Source of the DNA: Opitutales bacterium
Lineage (GTDB): Bacteria > Verrucomicrobiota > Verrucomicrobiia > Opitutales > UBA9783
Assembly (NCBI GenBank): GCA_017479315.1
Contig: JAFVCI010000079.1
Location: forward strand, 1-6,735
Direction: 5' to 3'
Length of the DNA: 6,735 nt
This document shows positions 1-6,549 of this stretch, piece after piece (the stretch's first letter is position 1; each line of letters starts with the position of its first letter). Under the pieces are notes generated by a model that worked only from the letters and a program-made list of their open reading frames with translations, searched no databases and was not told where the DNA came from. A program made the translations under genes and the position numbers.

Positions 1-563
1 ATGACTTCTTCGTCGCTGAGTGCCGTTTGGGATACGGGGCACCAATTCACCAAGCGCTTCCCTTTATAAATATACCCGCGTTCGTATAGTTTTACGAACA
101 CCTCGGCAACCCGCCGTGAGTATTCTGGGTCGCGCGTGTAGGTTGCCCGCGACCAATCGCACGACACACCCAGCTGTTTCAGTTGGTCAAAAATAATGTG
201 CCCGTGTTTTTCGCGCCACTGCTCGACGCGTTGCAAAAAGGCTTCGCGCCCCAACTGATGTCGCGTGAGACCTTCCTCTTTTTTGAGAACTTTTTCGACC
301 TTGCTCTGCGTCGCAATACCCGCGTGATCCGTTCCCGGGAGCCACAAAACATCCTTCCCGCAAATGCGCGCCCAACGACACAACACATCCTGCACGGTAT
401 TATTCAGCACATGCCCCACATGCAAAATTCCCGTTACGTTGGGCGGCGGCATGAAAACCGTGAACGTCGGTCGACCATCGTTTTTGGCTTCGAAACAGTG
501 CGCTTCTGACCATCGTCGGTTCCACTTTTCCTGCAAGGTCGTCGGAAGATAGGTTTTCTCCAT
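1..563 (-). CDS. valS: Valyl-tRNA synthetase, N-terminal fragment (3' end outside window)
   Basis: This is the first 187 residues of a class I aminoacyl-tRNA synthetase that charges tRNA-Val with valine in the cytoplasm. The translation shows PPPNVTGILHVGH at residues 39-51, carrying the HIGH-type ATP-binding signature (HVGH, 48-51). It continues with LNNTVQD and the block LWLPGTDHAGIATQ (73-86), which is characteristic of ValRS rather than IleRS or LeuRS. NWCPVSQTALSDEEV at 173-187 is the usual lead-in to the editing domain. The editing domain, the KMSKS loop and the C-terminal coiled coil lie beyond the left edge. The ATG at 563 gives a typical short N-terminus (MEKTYLPTTLQEKW). An in-frame ATG at 596 would add 11 atypical residues and is less likely. 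No clear Shine-Dalgarno site precedes either start. The gene is transcribed divergently from the gene at 697. Confidence 0.95.
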   Translation of the reverse strand, partial: MEKTYLPTTLQEKWNRRWSEAHCFEAKNDGRPTFTVFMPPPNVTGILHVGHVLNNTVQDVLCRWARICGKDVLWLPGTDHAGIATQSKVEKVLKKEEGLTRHQLGREAFLQRVEQWREKHGHIIFDQLKQLGVSCDWSRATYTRDPEYSRRVAEVFVKLYERGYIYKGKRLVNWCPVSQTALSDEEV

Positions 564-659
564 AAACGCTGTCCCAATCCTGAAAAAATTCCGCATGTTC
601 GTCCAGTTTAAAGTCATCAGCCCAAAAGTTGTGTTTTGTAAAAATCCAACGAAAAACGC

Positions 660-688
660 TTTACCGAAAAATGTATCCGCGACATAAT
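660..688 (+). promoter_or_regulatory. Predicted sigma-70-type promoter for the 697-3933 gene pair
   Basis: A -35-like TTTACC (660-665) and a -10-like CATAAT (683-688) are separated by 17 bp, the ideal spacing. The -10 box matches the consensus at five of six positions. Transcription would start near 695, only about two bases before the ATG at 697, giving an almost leaderless mRNA. That agrees with the lack of any Shine-Dalgarno sequence before this gene. No equally good promoter for divergent valS was found in 564-696. Assignment rests on consensus matching by eye. Confidence 0.45.
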
Positions 689-696
689 GAAAACGT

Positions 697-2730
697 ATGG
701 GTTTCCTTTATGTTTTTGTCGTCGGCTTTTTCCTAATTTCGGGCGTTTTTATGAACGTTCCGATAAGTGTGATGATGGCAGTACCTGCTCCGAAAATAAT
801 TGAGGAAAACAATAGAGAAGCAGATAAGAAAACTTCGAAGCCTTCAAAGGAGATCGCCGGCCCCGCGAATGAGGAAACAAGAGAAAACACTCAAACTTCG
901 CCCGCCAATGCCGAAACTCAAAAAGAAAAGTCGGTGCAATCAAAAGAGATTATTGATCCCGCAAACGAGAAAAAAGAAAGTGTTCAAAATTTGCCCGCCG
1001 AAAAACCGAAGGCATCTCCCGCATCGACCGTCGATTACGGCAAAATCATTGAACAACAACTGTCCGACTTTTTGGAGCGTGATTTATCCAAAAACATTGC
1101 GACCTTGCTGTTGAAACCGCTTGCAACAATTGCGCTTTCAAATCTCCCGGACGGTTTGAAAAAAGCTTTTTTTGTCGGGGATAAAGTTTATCCGGGGTTT
1201 TCAACTCTGGCGCAACTGTTTATCAGCGGTTATCTCGGCGGTGCAGATTGCCCCGGCGTCGATCCGAATGCACCGTGTTACGTTTTATTGTTTCCGAATA
1301 AGGAATACATTGTTTCGCCTTTGATTTGCTTCAAGGCAACACCCGAAAGTTTAATTGTTAAAAATTTGCAGTCGGAAGCGAACAAGGCGGGCGATTGGCA
1401 GTTAATTTCTCCGGCAACGATTACGGAAAAAGCCTACAACATCTGGATGGTGGCTCCGAAAAGTTTATTCTCGGATTTCAAAGATTTTTCGACCGTTACG
1501 GAACTATTTGCTCCGACAAAGGAACCCATCCGCAATCTGCTTTCCGTTGACTTTGATATCGAGAGTTTGAATGCTTTTATGCCTCTGCCGGTGCTGAAGT
1601 TGGTTTATGACGCGTATATAAAAAGAGATTTTGAGAAAATCATTTACGCCTTGGATGTTGATGAAAAAGGAAATCAATTACAAATATCGTTGCGGCATCA
1701 GGTAAAACCGCAAACGCCGTGGTCGATTTTCTGCAAAGCCGTCAATGAGAAAAAAAGAACGTTCCGTTCGCTGAATTTTCCGTCGGAAGCGGCGGTGAAA
1801 ACAGCTTTTTGTTGGGATCCTTCGGCTTCGAAAAGTTTACTGAATGCCCTGTCGTCGTACGCAAAAGAAGCGGAGTGGAAACAGGATCTGATTGCCTGGC
1901 AGGTGTATCGGTGGGGACAGGTGTTGTATCCGCTTTTTGAAACATATTTAAACTTCATGGAGACCGTTTCAACCGGAAATGGTCAATTATACTTCAAATT
2001 GGGATCGTTTGATGGATTTGGTCTTGAGGAATTAAAGCCGTCCGTAACGGACAGACAGTTAGTCAACTTCCTGAAAACGTTCGACCTCCTGAAATCTATC
2101 ATCGAAAAATGTGCAAAACAATTGAATTTGGCACAGAAAAGGCAACTTTTGGGAAGCAACTGCCTTGAAAGTTTCACCTTTTATGAAAAGGTTTCAACGT
2201 TTGATGGTTGCGATATTCATAAATGTGCCGTAAAGGTTCGCAAATGCGGCTCCGATGTTTCAGAAACCCTGACCGAATACGCATTGTTCACGGGAGTGTA
2301 TAAAGGATACCTGCTGTATGCAGGCAGTTTAGAAAACATGAAGCGGGTTTTGGAGCAAATGCAGGCGATGCAGACCTTTTCTTATTGCTCTCACCCTGAT
2401 GCCGTCGCTTTGTCACGTATTGCCCTCCCGAAAAACGTATGTGCGGAAAACATTGAAGCCTTCCGTAACACGGAACTTGCGCCGGAAACGTTTGTTACGA
2501 CCGTCAGTATTCCTTTATCGTTTTTGGAAACGGCGGGTTCTCTTATTTTCGGAACCACCGGTTCCGATAAATCGGAGGACAAATCGGAGGATGCGAAAGG
2601 GATCGAAAAAACAAATGAAAGCAACGTAACAAATGAGCCTTCGAATGCTTCGGAACCGACCCGTGCGCCCGCAGGCGTTCAAAACATTTCCGATCCTGCA
2701 ATCTCTGCTCAACCCGCCGCCGTTCGTTGA
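697..2730 (+). CDS. Hypothetical cysteine-rich, probably exported protein, 677 aa, upstream of ftsA
   Basis: No family could be named with confidence. Residues 1-30 are strongly hydrophobic, consistent with a signal peptide or single membrane anchor, though no Lys or Arg precedes the hydrophobic core. Residues 32-110 form a charged Lys/Glu/Pro/Ala/Ser linker with a ten-residue unit repeated at 50-59 and 82-91 (SKEI..PANE). Residues 111-615 look globular, with 12 cysteines (for example 185, 194, 211, 505, 510, 517). The tail (616-677) is polar and low-complexity, with SDKSEDKSED at 623-632. The core alternates helices with beta-like stretches (for example FEKIIYALDVDEKGNQLQISLRHQVKPQTP). This loosely recalls large secreted proteins of the DUF3352 type, which is a guess. 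An in-frame stop lies at 688-690, so ATG 697 is the most upstream ATG. An internal ATG (Met19) is a weaker alternative. The gene ends 12 bp before ftsA, so co-transcription is likely. Confidence 0.85.
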   Translation: MGFLYVFVVGFFLISGVFMNVPISVMMAVPAPKIIEENNREADKKTSKPSKEIAGPANEETRENTQTSPANAETQKEKSVQSKEIIDPANEKKESVQNLPAEKPKASPASTVDYGKIIEQQLSDFLERDLSKNIATLLLKPLATIALSNLPDGLKKAFFVGDKVYPGFSTLAQLFISGYLGGADCPGVDPNAPCYVLLFPNKEYIVSPLICFKATPESLIVKNLQSEANKAGDWQLISPATITEKAYNIWMVAPKSLFSDFKDFSTVTELFAPTKEPIRNLLSVDFDIESLNAFMPLPVLKLVYDAYIKRDFEKIIYALDVDEKGNQLQISLRHQVKPQTPWSIFCKAVNEKKRTFRSLNFPSEAAVKTAFCWDPSASKSLLNALSSYAKEAEWKQDLIAWQVYRWGQVLYPLFETYLNFMETVSTGNGQLYFKLGSFDGFGLEELKPSVTDRQLVNFLKTFDLLKSIIEKCAKQLNLAQKRQLLGSNCLESFTFYEKVSTFDGCDIHKCAVKVRKCGSDVSETLTEYALFTGVYKGYLLYAGSLENMKRVLEQMQAMQTFSYCSHPDAVALSRIALPKNVCAENIEAFRNTELAPETFVTTVSIPLSFLETAGSLIFGTTGSDKSEDKSEDAKGIEKTNESNVTNEPSNASEPTRAPAGVQNISDPAISAQPAAVR

Positions 2731-2742
2731 AATTTTGCAACC

Positions 2743-3933
2743 ATGGCTTTGCGACGGAACCGTTTCGGTGCGCTGGATATCGGTTCGCAAAGTATTACCT
2801 TCTTATTAGGCGAGCGCGTCGGGGCGCAATTCGATCTTATCGGGTACGCGCAAGTTCCGTCCGCAGGTGTTCAAAAAGGGCGCATCGAAGATGCAAAGAC
2901 ATTGGGTGCAGTGCTGCAAAATTTATTTACGGACGTATCCAAACGCTTCGGAACGTTGCCGCAGGATTTAACTCTTTCCCAGAGCGGAACGCACCTGCAA
3001 AGCACTTCCTTTGAAATACTGTTGCTGTTTTCGGATTTTCGGCACCGCATCGAACAAAGCGATTTGGAGCGCCTGCATCGGTTGGTCGCCGAAAAAGAAT
3101 TGCCGCCCGAAGTTGTTTCGTTGCATGTTTCACCGAAGTTTTACACCGTCAACGGTGCGCGCGTCGACCAACCGATCGGTCAAGAGGCGAACCAGATAAC
3201 GGCTCACTGCGATTTGCTCTTCGGGAAAGCGCAACCGATCCGCGACCAACTTTATGCTGTTAATCAATTCGGTTTCAGCGTTCGGCATTTGGTTTTTTCG
3301 GCGATGGCATCTGCGCTTGCCGTTACGACGCCCGTTGAGCGCGAAAACGGTGTGTGCGTAATCGACATCGGTGCGCAAATGACGGATTACATTGTTTATA
3401 AACATCACATCGTTACGGCGTCGGGAACGTTTCCCGTCGGCGGGCAAAATTTTACACGCGACGTGTGTTCGGGATTGCGCATTTTGACCCAAGACGCGGA
3501 ACGCTTGAAGTGCGAATACGGCATTCCGAATTTAAATCCCGAAACGCCCGAGGAAATTTGGGTCATCGGCGATCGTTCCATCGGCGATAAGGCGGTTAAA
3601 ACCAGAAATCTTTATACCATTCTGCAAGCGCGCGCGCAGGAATTATTCGGGTATATTTCAAAGTGCATCGGCGGCGAAGAAGAACTTTTGTCGGGCGTTG
3701 TTCTGACGGGCGGCGGTGCGTTGTTGAAAAACATCGAAAAAGTTGCCGCCGAAACTTTCCGATGCGACTGTTGCGTTCGCGGTTCCGTTGCACCCGTCAA
3801 TGAAGCGTTAAAATCTCCGACGTACGCCACATGCCTCGGGCTGTTGCAATACACCTTAAAACCCGATCCGACGACTCCGAAACCAATCGCAACTTCCGTG
3901 TGGAAACGAGTGTGCGATTGGTTTAAGGGATGA
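2743..3933 (+). CDS. ftsA: Cell division protein FtsA
   Basis: An actin-like ATPase fold protein of 396 residues (E. coli FtsA is about 420). FtsA anchors the FtsZ ring to the inner membrane and recruits later division proteins. Visible landmarks are phosphate-1 LDIGSQSI (11-18), an SHS2/1C subdomain around 83-160 with VDQPIGQEAN near its end, phosphate-2 VIDIGAQMTD (206-215), PVGGQNFTRDV (231-241), AERLKCEYG (252-260) and the adenosine motif GVVLTGGGALL (318-328). The C-terminus SVWKRVCDWFKG (385-396) resembles the amphipathic membrane-targeting helix. Phosphate-2 lacks the usual run of glycines (Ala-Gln-Met in place of Gly-Gly-Thr), so nucleotide binding may differ. The MreB and MinD-like families are excluded by the FtsA-specific motifs. 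The gene follows the 677-aa protein by 12 bp with no Shine-Dalgarno site. ftsZ, the usual next gene, is absent here. Confidence 0.93.
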   Translation: MALRRNRFGALDIGSQSITFLLGERVGAQFDLIGYAQVPSAGVQKGRIEDAKTLGAVLQNLFTDVSKRFGTLPQDLTLSQSGTHLQSTSFEILLLFSDFRHRIEQSDLERLHRLVAEKELPPEVVSLHVSPKFYTVNGARVDQPIGQEANQITAHCDLLFGKAQPIRDQLYAVNQFGFSVRHLVFSAMASALAVTTPVERENGVCVIDIGAQMTDYIVYKHHIVTASGTFPVGGQNFTRDVCSGLRILTQDAERLKCEYGIPNLNPETPEEIWVIGDRSIGDKAVKTRNLYTILQARAQELFGYISKCIGGEEELLSGVVLTGGGALLKNIEKVAAETFRCDCCVRGSVAPVNEALKSPTYATCLGLLQYTLKPDPTTPKPIATSVWKRVCDWFKG

Positions 3934-4029
3934 TGTGCTTCGGTGCGCGAGAGATTATTCCTTAATGCACAATTTGCTTTATAAGAATTTTTTCCTATCT
4001 CTATAAGCTCATGGCGTGAAGTTCTTCGA

Positions 4030-4041
4030 GTACTGCAGTAC
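4030..4041. repeat. Perfect 12-bp palindrome, possible operator
   Basis: GTACTGCAGTAC is a perfect palindrome that does not extend outward. It lies about 23 bp downstream of a TATAAG box (4002-4007), where a dimeric repressor could block transcription of alr. A regulatory role is inferred only from symmetry and position. Confidence 0.35.
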
Positions 4042-4055
4042 GTGCTTTATGGATA

Positions 4056-4090
4056 TTTGCAAAAACCGACTTTTTTGTATTTTTTGCAAA
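4056..4090. repeat. 10-bp inverted repeat TTTGCAAAAA / TTTTTGCAAA
   Basis: The arms at 4056-4065 and 4081-4090 are perfectly complementary and separated by 15 bp. Each contains the self-symmetric octamer TTTGCAAA. The arms are AT-rich and no T-tract follows, so a Rho-independent terminator is unlikely. A paired protein-binding site upstream of alr is more plausible, but unproven. Confidence 0.4.
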
Positions 4091-4137
4091 CATTAAAAAT
4101 TGTATTTGAATACGAAATATATGAAAATCAGACAGTC

Positions 4138-5247
4138 ATGGGAACCTTACTTCGACCGCAAATAACCGTTCATTTAAATGCCGTTCGCGAAAATTACGCA
4201 AGAATTCGAAAATATGCACCGAACGCCGAAATCTGCCCTGTCGTTAAATCGGACGCGTACGGGTTGGGGGCGGTTGAAGTCACGCGTGCGTTGATCGATT
4301 GCGGCTGTCGAAATTTTTATGTTTCCACGCCGCTCGAAGGTGTCGAGTTGCGAAATAATTTTTCGAACATCCAAATCAATGTTTTGAACGGTCTTCAAAA
4401 CGGTTCGCGGGAATTATTTCGAAATTATCAACTGACACCCGTGATTAACAGTTTGGAACAGCTGAAAAATTGGGAAGATTTGCGGTCGGAGGATGAAACT
4501 TCCTGTATTCTGAACGTCGAGACGGGATTTAATCGCCTCGGGCTTCCGGAAAAAAATTGGGCGTTATGTACTTCGGAACGTTTAAAAAATGCGCGCGTCT
4601 CCGTCATCATGACGCATTTTTCGTGTGTTTCCGAAGCTCCGTCCGATGATGGCGAACGCAATCGCGTTATTGAGGAACAAAATCGCAGGCAGTATGCAGC
4701 GTACGGTCGCGCGCTTCAACGGTTTCAACTTCCCGGAAGTGTCGCATTGGATGCCTTTGTGCAAAATTCGACAAACCTTCCGATTGCGCAAATTCGTACC
4801 GGAGCGGCTTTGTACGGGGTTTGCGTGTTTCCGGGAAAATTGGATTTGTGCCCGACGATTACGCTGAAAGCATCCGTTTTACAGGTAACGACCCTTCATA
4901 AGGGCGAGCGCGTCAGCTACGGAGCGACTTGGGAAGCGGAAAAAGATACGGTTACCGCCGTTATTAACATCGGACACGGGCACGGTCTGCCGCGCAGTTT
5001 GGGTAATTGCGGAACGGTATGGTTTTACCACCGTTCGGAACGCTACGCGGCACCCGTTATCGGGCGCGTTGCGATGGGCTTGACCGTTTGTGATGTTACC
5101 AACGTTCCGACGCAGGTTCTTGATAACGGTGAAGCAATTATTCTGGATGAACGCTATACCATCAACGATCTTTGTATCGACGCCGATCGTTCGGATTGCG
5201 AAATTTTATGCAATTTTAAAGAAATGGATTGGCGGTATATCGATTAA
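4138..5247 (+). CDS. alr: Alanine racemase (divergent)
   Basis: A PLP-dependent fold-type III racemase of 369 residues (typical family length), which interconverts L- and D-alanine for peptidoglycan. The PLP lysine is Lys37 in VVKSDAYGLG (35-44). ETGFNRLGL supplies Arg133, MTHFS supplies His160, NSTN (210-213) should bind the PLP phosphate, and IRTGAALYG supplies Arg220. ERVSYGATW supplies the catalytic tyrosine Tyr261. NIGHGHGLPR (277-286) and GRVAMG (309-314) follow. The C-terminus keeps CEILC (354-358) of the C-terminal beta domain. By eye alignment to Geobacillus Alr, Asp171, Tyr284, Asp313 and Tyr354 appear as Ser165, His280, Gly314 and about Glu362, all in or near the substrate entryway. 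The ATG at 4138 is chosen because homologous sequence begins about eight residues later (ITVHLNAVRENY). A GTG at 4042 is in frame but adds unrelated residues. There is no Shine-Dalgarno site. Racemisation of another amino acid is possible. Confidence 0.92.
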   Translation: MGTLLRPQITVHLNAVRENYARIRKYAPNAEICPVVKSDAYGLGAVEVTRALIDCGCRNFYVSTPLEGVELRNNFSNIQINVLNGLQNGSRELFRNYQLTPVINSLEQLKNWEDLRSEDETSCILNVETGFNRLGLPEKNWALCTSERLKNARVSVIMTHFSCVSEAPSDDGERNRVIEEQNRRQYAAYGRALQRFQLPGSVALDAFVQNSTNLPIAQIRTGAALYGVCVFPGKLDLCPTITLKASVLQVTTLHKGERVSYGATWEAEKDTVTAVINIGHGHGLPRSLGNCGTVWFYHRSERYAAPVIGRVAMGLTVCDVTNVPTQVLDNGEAIILDERYTINDLCIDADRSDCEILCNFKEMDWRYID

Positions 5248-5313
5248 GCAACTACCTCGCGGAAATAAAAACTGCGCCATCAACTGCCGCCATCTCCTCC
5301 CGCAGTACCCTTG

Positions 5314-5341
5314 AAAAAACATTCGCGCGAGTACCACGCGC
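5314..5341 (-). terminator. Rho-independent terminator of tRNA-Gly
   Basis: On the minus strand, directly after the tRNA, GCGCG (5341-5337) can pair with CGCGC (5329-5325) across a 7-nt loop. After GAAT-G spacer bases, a run of six T residues follows (5319-5314). The stem is short (5 bp) but all G-C. A second weaker inverted repeat (5271-5276 with 5301-5306) followed by a T-rich stretch on the same strand may back it up. Confidence 0.55.
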
Positions 5342-5349
5342 TCCCCCTT

Positions 5350-5425
5350 TGGAGCGAATGAAGAGATTCGAACTCTCGACCTCCACCTTGGGATGGTGGC
5401 GCTCTACCGGCTGCGCTACATTCGC
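5350..5425 (-). tRNA. tRNA-Gly, anticodon CCC, CCA encoded
   Basis: The 76-nt sequence folds into a complete cloverleaf. The acceptor stem GCGAATG/CATTCGC has 7 perfect pairs. The D-stem GCGC/GAGC has one G-A mismatch at 12-23, and its loop AGCCGGTA keeps GG at 18-19. The anticodon stem CCACC/GGTGG is perfect, with loop ATCCCAA. The variable loop is AGGTC. The T-stem GAGAG/CTCTT has the standard loop TTCGAAT. The anticodon CCC (plus strand GGG at 5390-5392) reads GGG glycine codons. The discriminator U73 and the G1-C72, C2-G71 pairs fit bacterial tRNA-Gly identity. The 3' CCA is encoded (5350-5352). The gene lies 56 bp downstream of ksgA on the same strand, with its own promoter and terminator. 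Confidence 0.96.
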
Positions 5426-5437
5426 CCAATCACCCCT

Positions 5438-5466
5438 ATTCGATGGGAAAACCAAAAAAACGTCAA
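5438..5466 (-). promoter_or_regulatory. Predicted promoter of tRNA-Gly
   Basis: On the minus strand a -35 TTGACG (5466-5461) and a -10-like TCGAAT (5443-5438) are exactly 17 bp apart. Transcription would start about 5 nt before the mature tRNA 5' end (5425), a usual arrangement for a tRNA. The -35 box lies inside the hairpin at 5455-5477. Confidence 0.5.
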
Positions 5467-5477
5467 CAGCGTTTTTT
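5455..5477. terminator. Terminator-like hairpin after ksgA (AAAAAACG / CGTTTTTT)
   Basis: A perfect 8-bp inverted repeat (5455-5462 with 5470-5477) with a 7-nt loop begins 5 bp past the ksgA stop. On the minus strand the A-tract, short CG-capped stem and T-tract have the outline of a Rho-independent terminator. It has only two G-C pairs, so it would be weak and could leak into tRNA-Gly. Confidence 0.4.
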
Positions 5478-5481
5478 AATT

Positions 5482-6333
5482 TCAGACATCGTGATGAAAT
5501 TCCGCTTTATCCGAATGTTCCGAAAAATATCCTTTCGAAAATTCGATCCAAAGTTCCAACGGAACGGCTTCGGCGCGTACGGTTTCCGGGAGATTTTGTT
5601 TTTCCAGAAAATTAAGGAAATCATCCGCAAAAGGTGCATTACTTCCATTGCAGGCGCGTGCGATTTGTTGCCGACGATGCGTAAAAAGTTCGCGTATAAA
5701 TTGTTTAAATTCTTTTGGGAAAAGATAACCGTCGATACGCTTTTGAATATGAAGCAATACGGAATCGACCTTTGGTTGCGGATAAAAACATCGCTTGGAA
5801 ACACCGCATTTTTGTTCCAACCGATACATTGCCTGTAAATAAATACCGATGGCACCGAAAGATTTGCATCCGGCTTTGGAAAACCAACGCTCGGCGGCTT
5901 CTTTCTGAACCAACAGCACCATTGTTACGGGTAACTGCGGCAGCTCGAGAACTTTATCCAACCAAACGCTCGCAATGGCGTACGGCAGGTTTGCAACTAC
6001 TTTATAAGACTGCGAACAATCGAAATTACCGACGGGGAAATCGACCGCATCCGCCTGTAAAAGAGCAATCGGGAAGGATTGTGCAATGTGCCTCGCAAGG
6101 AGCGGATCTTTTTCGACGGCAAATACGCGCACGCCCGTTTTTACCAAATCATCCGTCAGCGTCCCACAACCGGAACCAACTTCAATCACAACCTCCGAAG
6201 GTTCGATCTGCGCCCACTGAACCGACCGCCCTACAATCCGCTGGTCGATCAAAAAATTCTGCCCCAGCTTACGCTTGGGACAAACACCAAACCTTCGCAG
6301 GATCTCCCGCGTCTCCGAAAGCGAAAACGCCAT
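5482..6333 (-). CDS. ksgA: 16S rRNA (adenine(1518)-N6/adenine(1519)-N6)-dimethyltransferase
   Basis: KsgA/RsmA uses S-adenosylmethionine to dimethylate two adjacent adenines in the 3' terminal helix of 16S rRNA during late 30S assembly. The 283-residue product (E. coli: 273) has the family landmarks in order: KLGQNFL (22-28), the SAM motif VIEVGSGCGTLT (49-60), Glu74 in FAVEKD for the ribose, Asp95 in LQADAVD, the catalytic NLPY (115-118), FYPQPKVDS (183-191), and the C-terminal FTHRRQQI (217-224) and RAEAVPLELW (253-262). The ATG at 6333 is preferred; a TTG directly before it is in frame. There is no Shine-Dalgarno site. The start lies 9 bp after the rpsU stop, so expression probably depends on read-through or translational coupling from rpsU. 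A mitochondrial TFB-like or Erm resistance methylase is unlikely given the KsgA-type NLPY and C-terminal domain. Confidence 0.96.
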   Translation of the reverse strand: MAFSLSETREILRRFGVCPKRKLGQNFLIDQRIVGRSVQWAQIEPSEVVIEVGSGCGTLTDDLVKTGVRVFAVEKDPLLARHIAQSFPIALLQADAVDFPVGNFDCSQSYKVVANLPYAIASVWLDKVLELPQLPVTMVLLVQKEAAERWFSKAGCKSFGAIGIYLQAMYRLEQKCGVSKRCFYPQPKVDSVLLHIQKRIDGYLFPKEFKQFIRELFTHRRQQIARACNGSNAPFADDFLNFLEKQNLPETVRAEAVPLELWIEFSKGYFSEHSDKAEFHHDV

Positions 6334-6342
6334 CAAAACGGC

Positions 6343-6543
6343 TTACAGGAAGTCGTGCTTCTGGCGCAACATATTGTTAAACGCGGCAACCTTCTTCTTG
6401 CGCCGACGCTTTTCGCTGGGCGCCTCGAAGTAGCGCTTATCCTTCGCGTCGCGCAGGATATTCTCATAAATCAACTTGCGCTTTAACCGACGCAACGCCT
6501 TTTCGACAGTTTCACCTTTACGAACCTTAACATCAACGGGCAT
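6343..6543 (-). CDS. rpsU: 30S ribosomal protein bS21
   Basis: A 66-residue, strongly basic protein that sits near the 3' end of 16S rRNA and the anti-Shine-Dalgarno on the 30S platform. The sequence MPVDVKVRKGETVEKALRRLKRK matches the bS21 start (xVRxxExxxxALRRxKR). It is followed by a YFEAPSEKRRRKKK block equivalent to the usual R.YE.P...R.RK. The length is close to the E. coli protein (71). The ATG at 6543 is chosen for its bS21-like start and for the strong Shine-Dalgarno AGGAG eight bases upstream; the open frame extends further but is not family-like. This is the only gene in the window with a strong ribosome-binding site. It is the first gene of an rpsU-ksgA pair whose products both act on the 3' domain of 16S rRNA. 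Confidence 0.95.
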   Translation of the reverse strand: MPVDVKVRKGETVEKALRRLKRKLIYENILRDAKDKRYFEAPSEKRRRKKKVAAFNNMLRQKHDFL

Positions 6544-6549
6544 GCCAAA

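Larger units (their letters stand above)
3934..4137 (+). other. ftsA-alr intergenic region, AT-rich, with symmetric elements
   Basis: This 204-bp spacer has no supported gene. It holds two TATAAG boxes (3980-3985 and 4002-4007), a perfect 12-bp palindrome GTACTGCAGTAC (4030-4041) and a 10-bp inverted repeat (4056-4065 with 4081-4090). A weak promoter candidate close to alr is TTGCAA (4084-4089), 16 bp, then TTGAAT (4106-4111). The distance and AT-richness suggest alr has its own promoter. No convincing Rho-independent terminator for ftsA was seen. The frame of alr stays open to a GTG at 4042, but that 32-residue extension is not alanine-racemase-like. Confidence 0.5.

Noticed and set aside
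183..552. Open frames on the plus strand opposite valS (108 and 62 codons)
   Set aside because: They lie fully inside the valS reading frame on the other strand, have no ribosome-binding site and show no recognisable protein features.
4042..4137. GTG-started 32-residue N-terminal extension of alr
   Set aside because: Translated residues are AT-driven (Phe/Tyr/Leu/Ile-rich) and unlike alanine racemase N-termini, and the stretch overlaps the inverted repeat. The ATG at 4138 gives a normal family length.
5320..5425. Repeated ACATTCGC at 5320-5327 and at the tRNA 5' end (5418-5425), as possible integration-site remnants
   Set aside because: Only 8 bp are shared, the repeat lies at the terminator, and there is no integrase or mobile gene nearby. 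Chance or terminator structure explains it.
5229..5838. Plus-strand open frames across the tRNA and opposite ksgA (128 and 131 codons)
   Set aside because: They run through the tRNA gene and antisense to a well-supported ksgA, with no start signals or family features.
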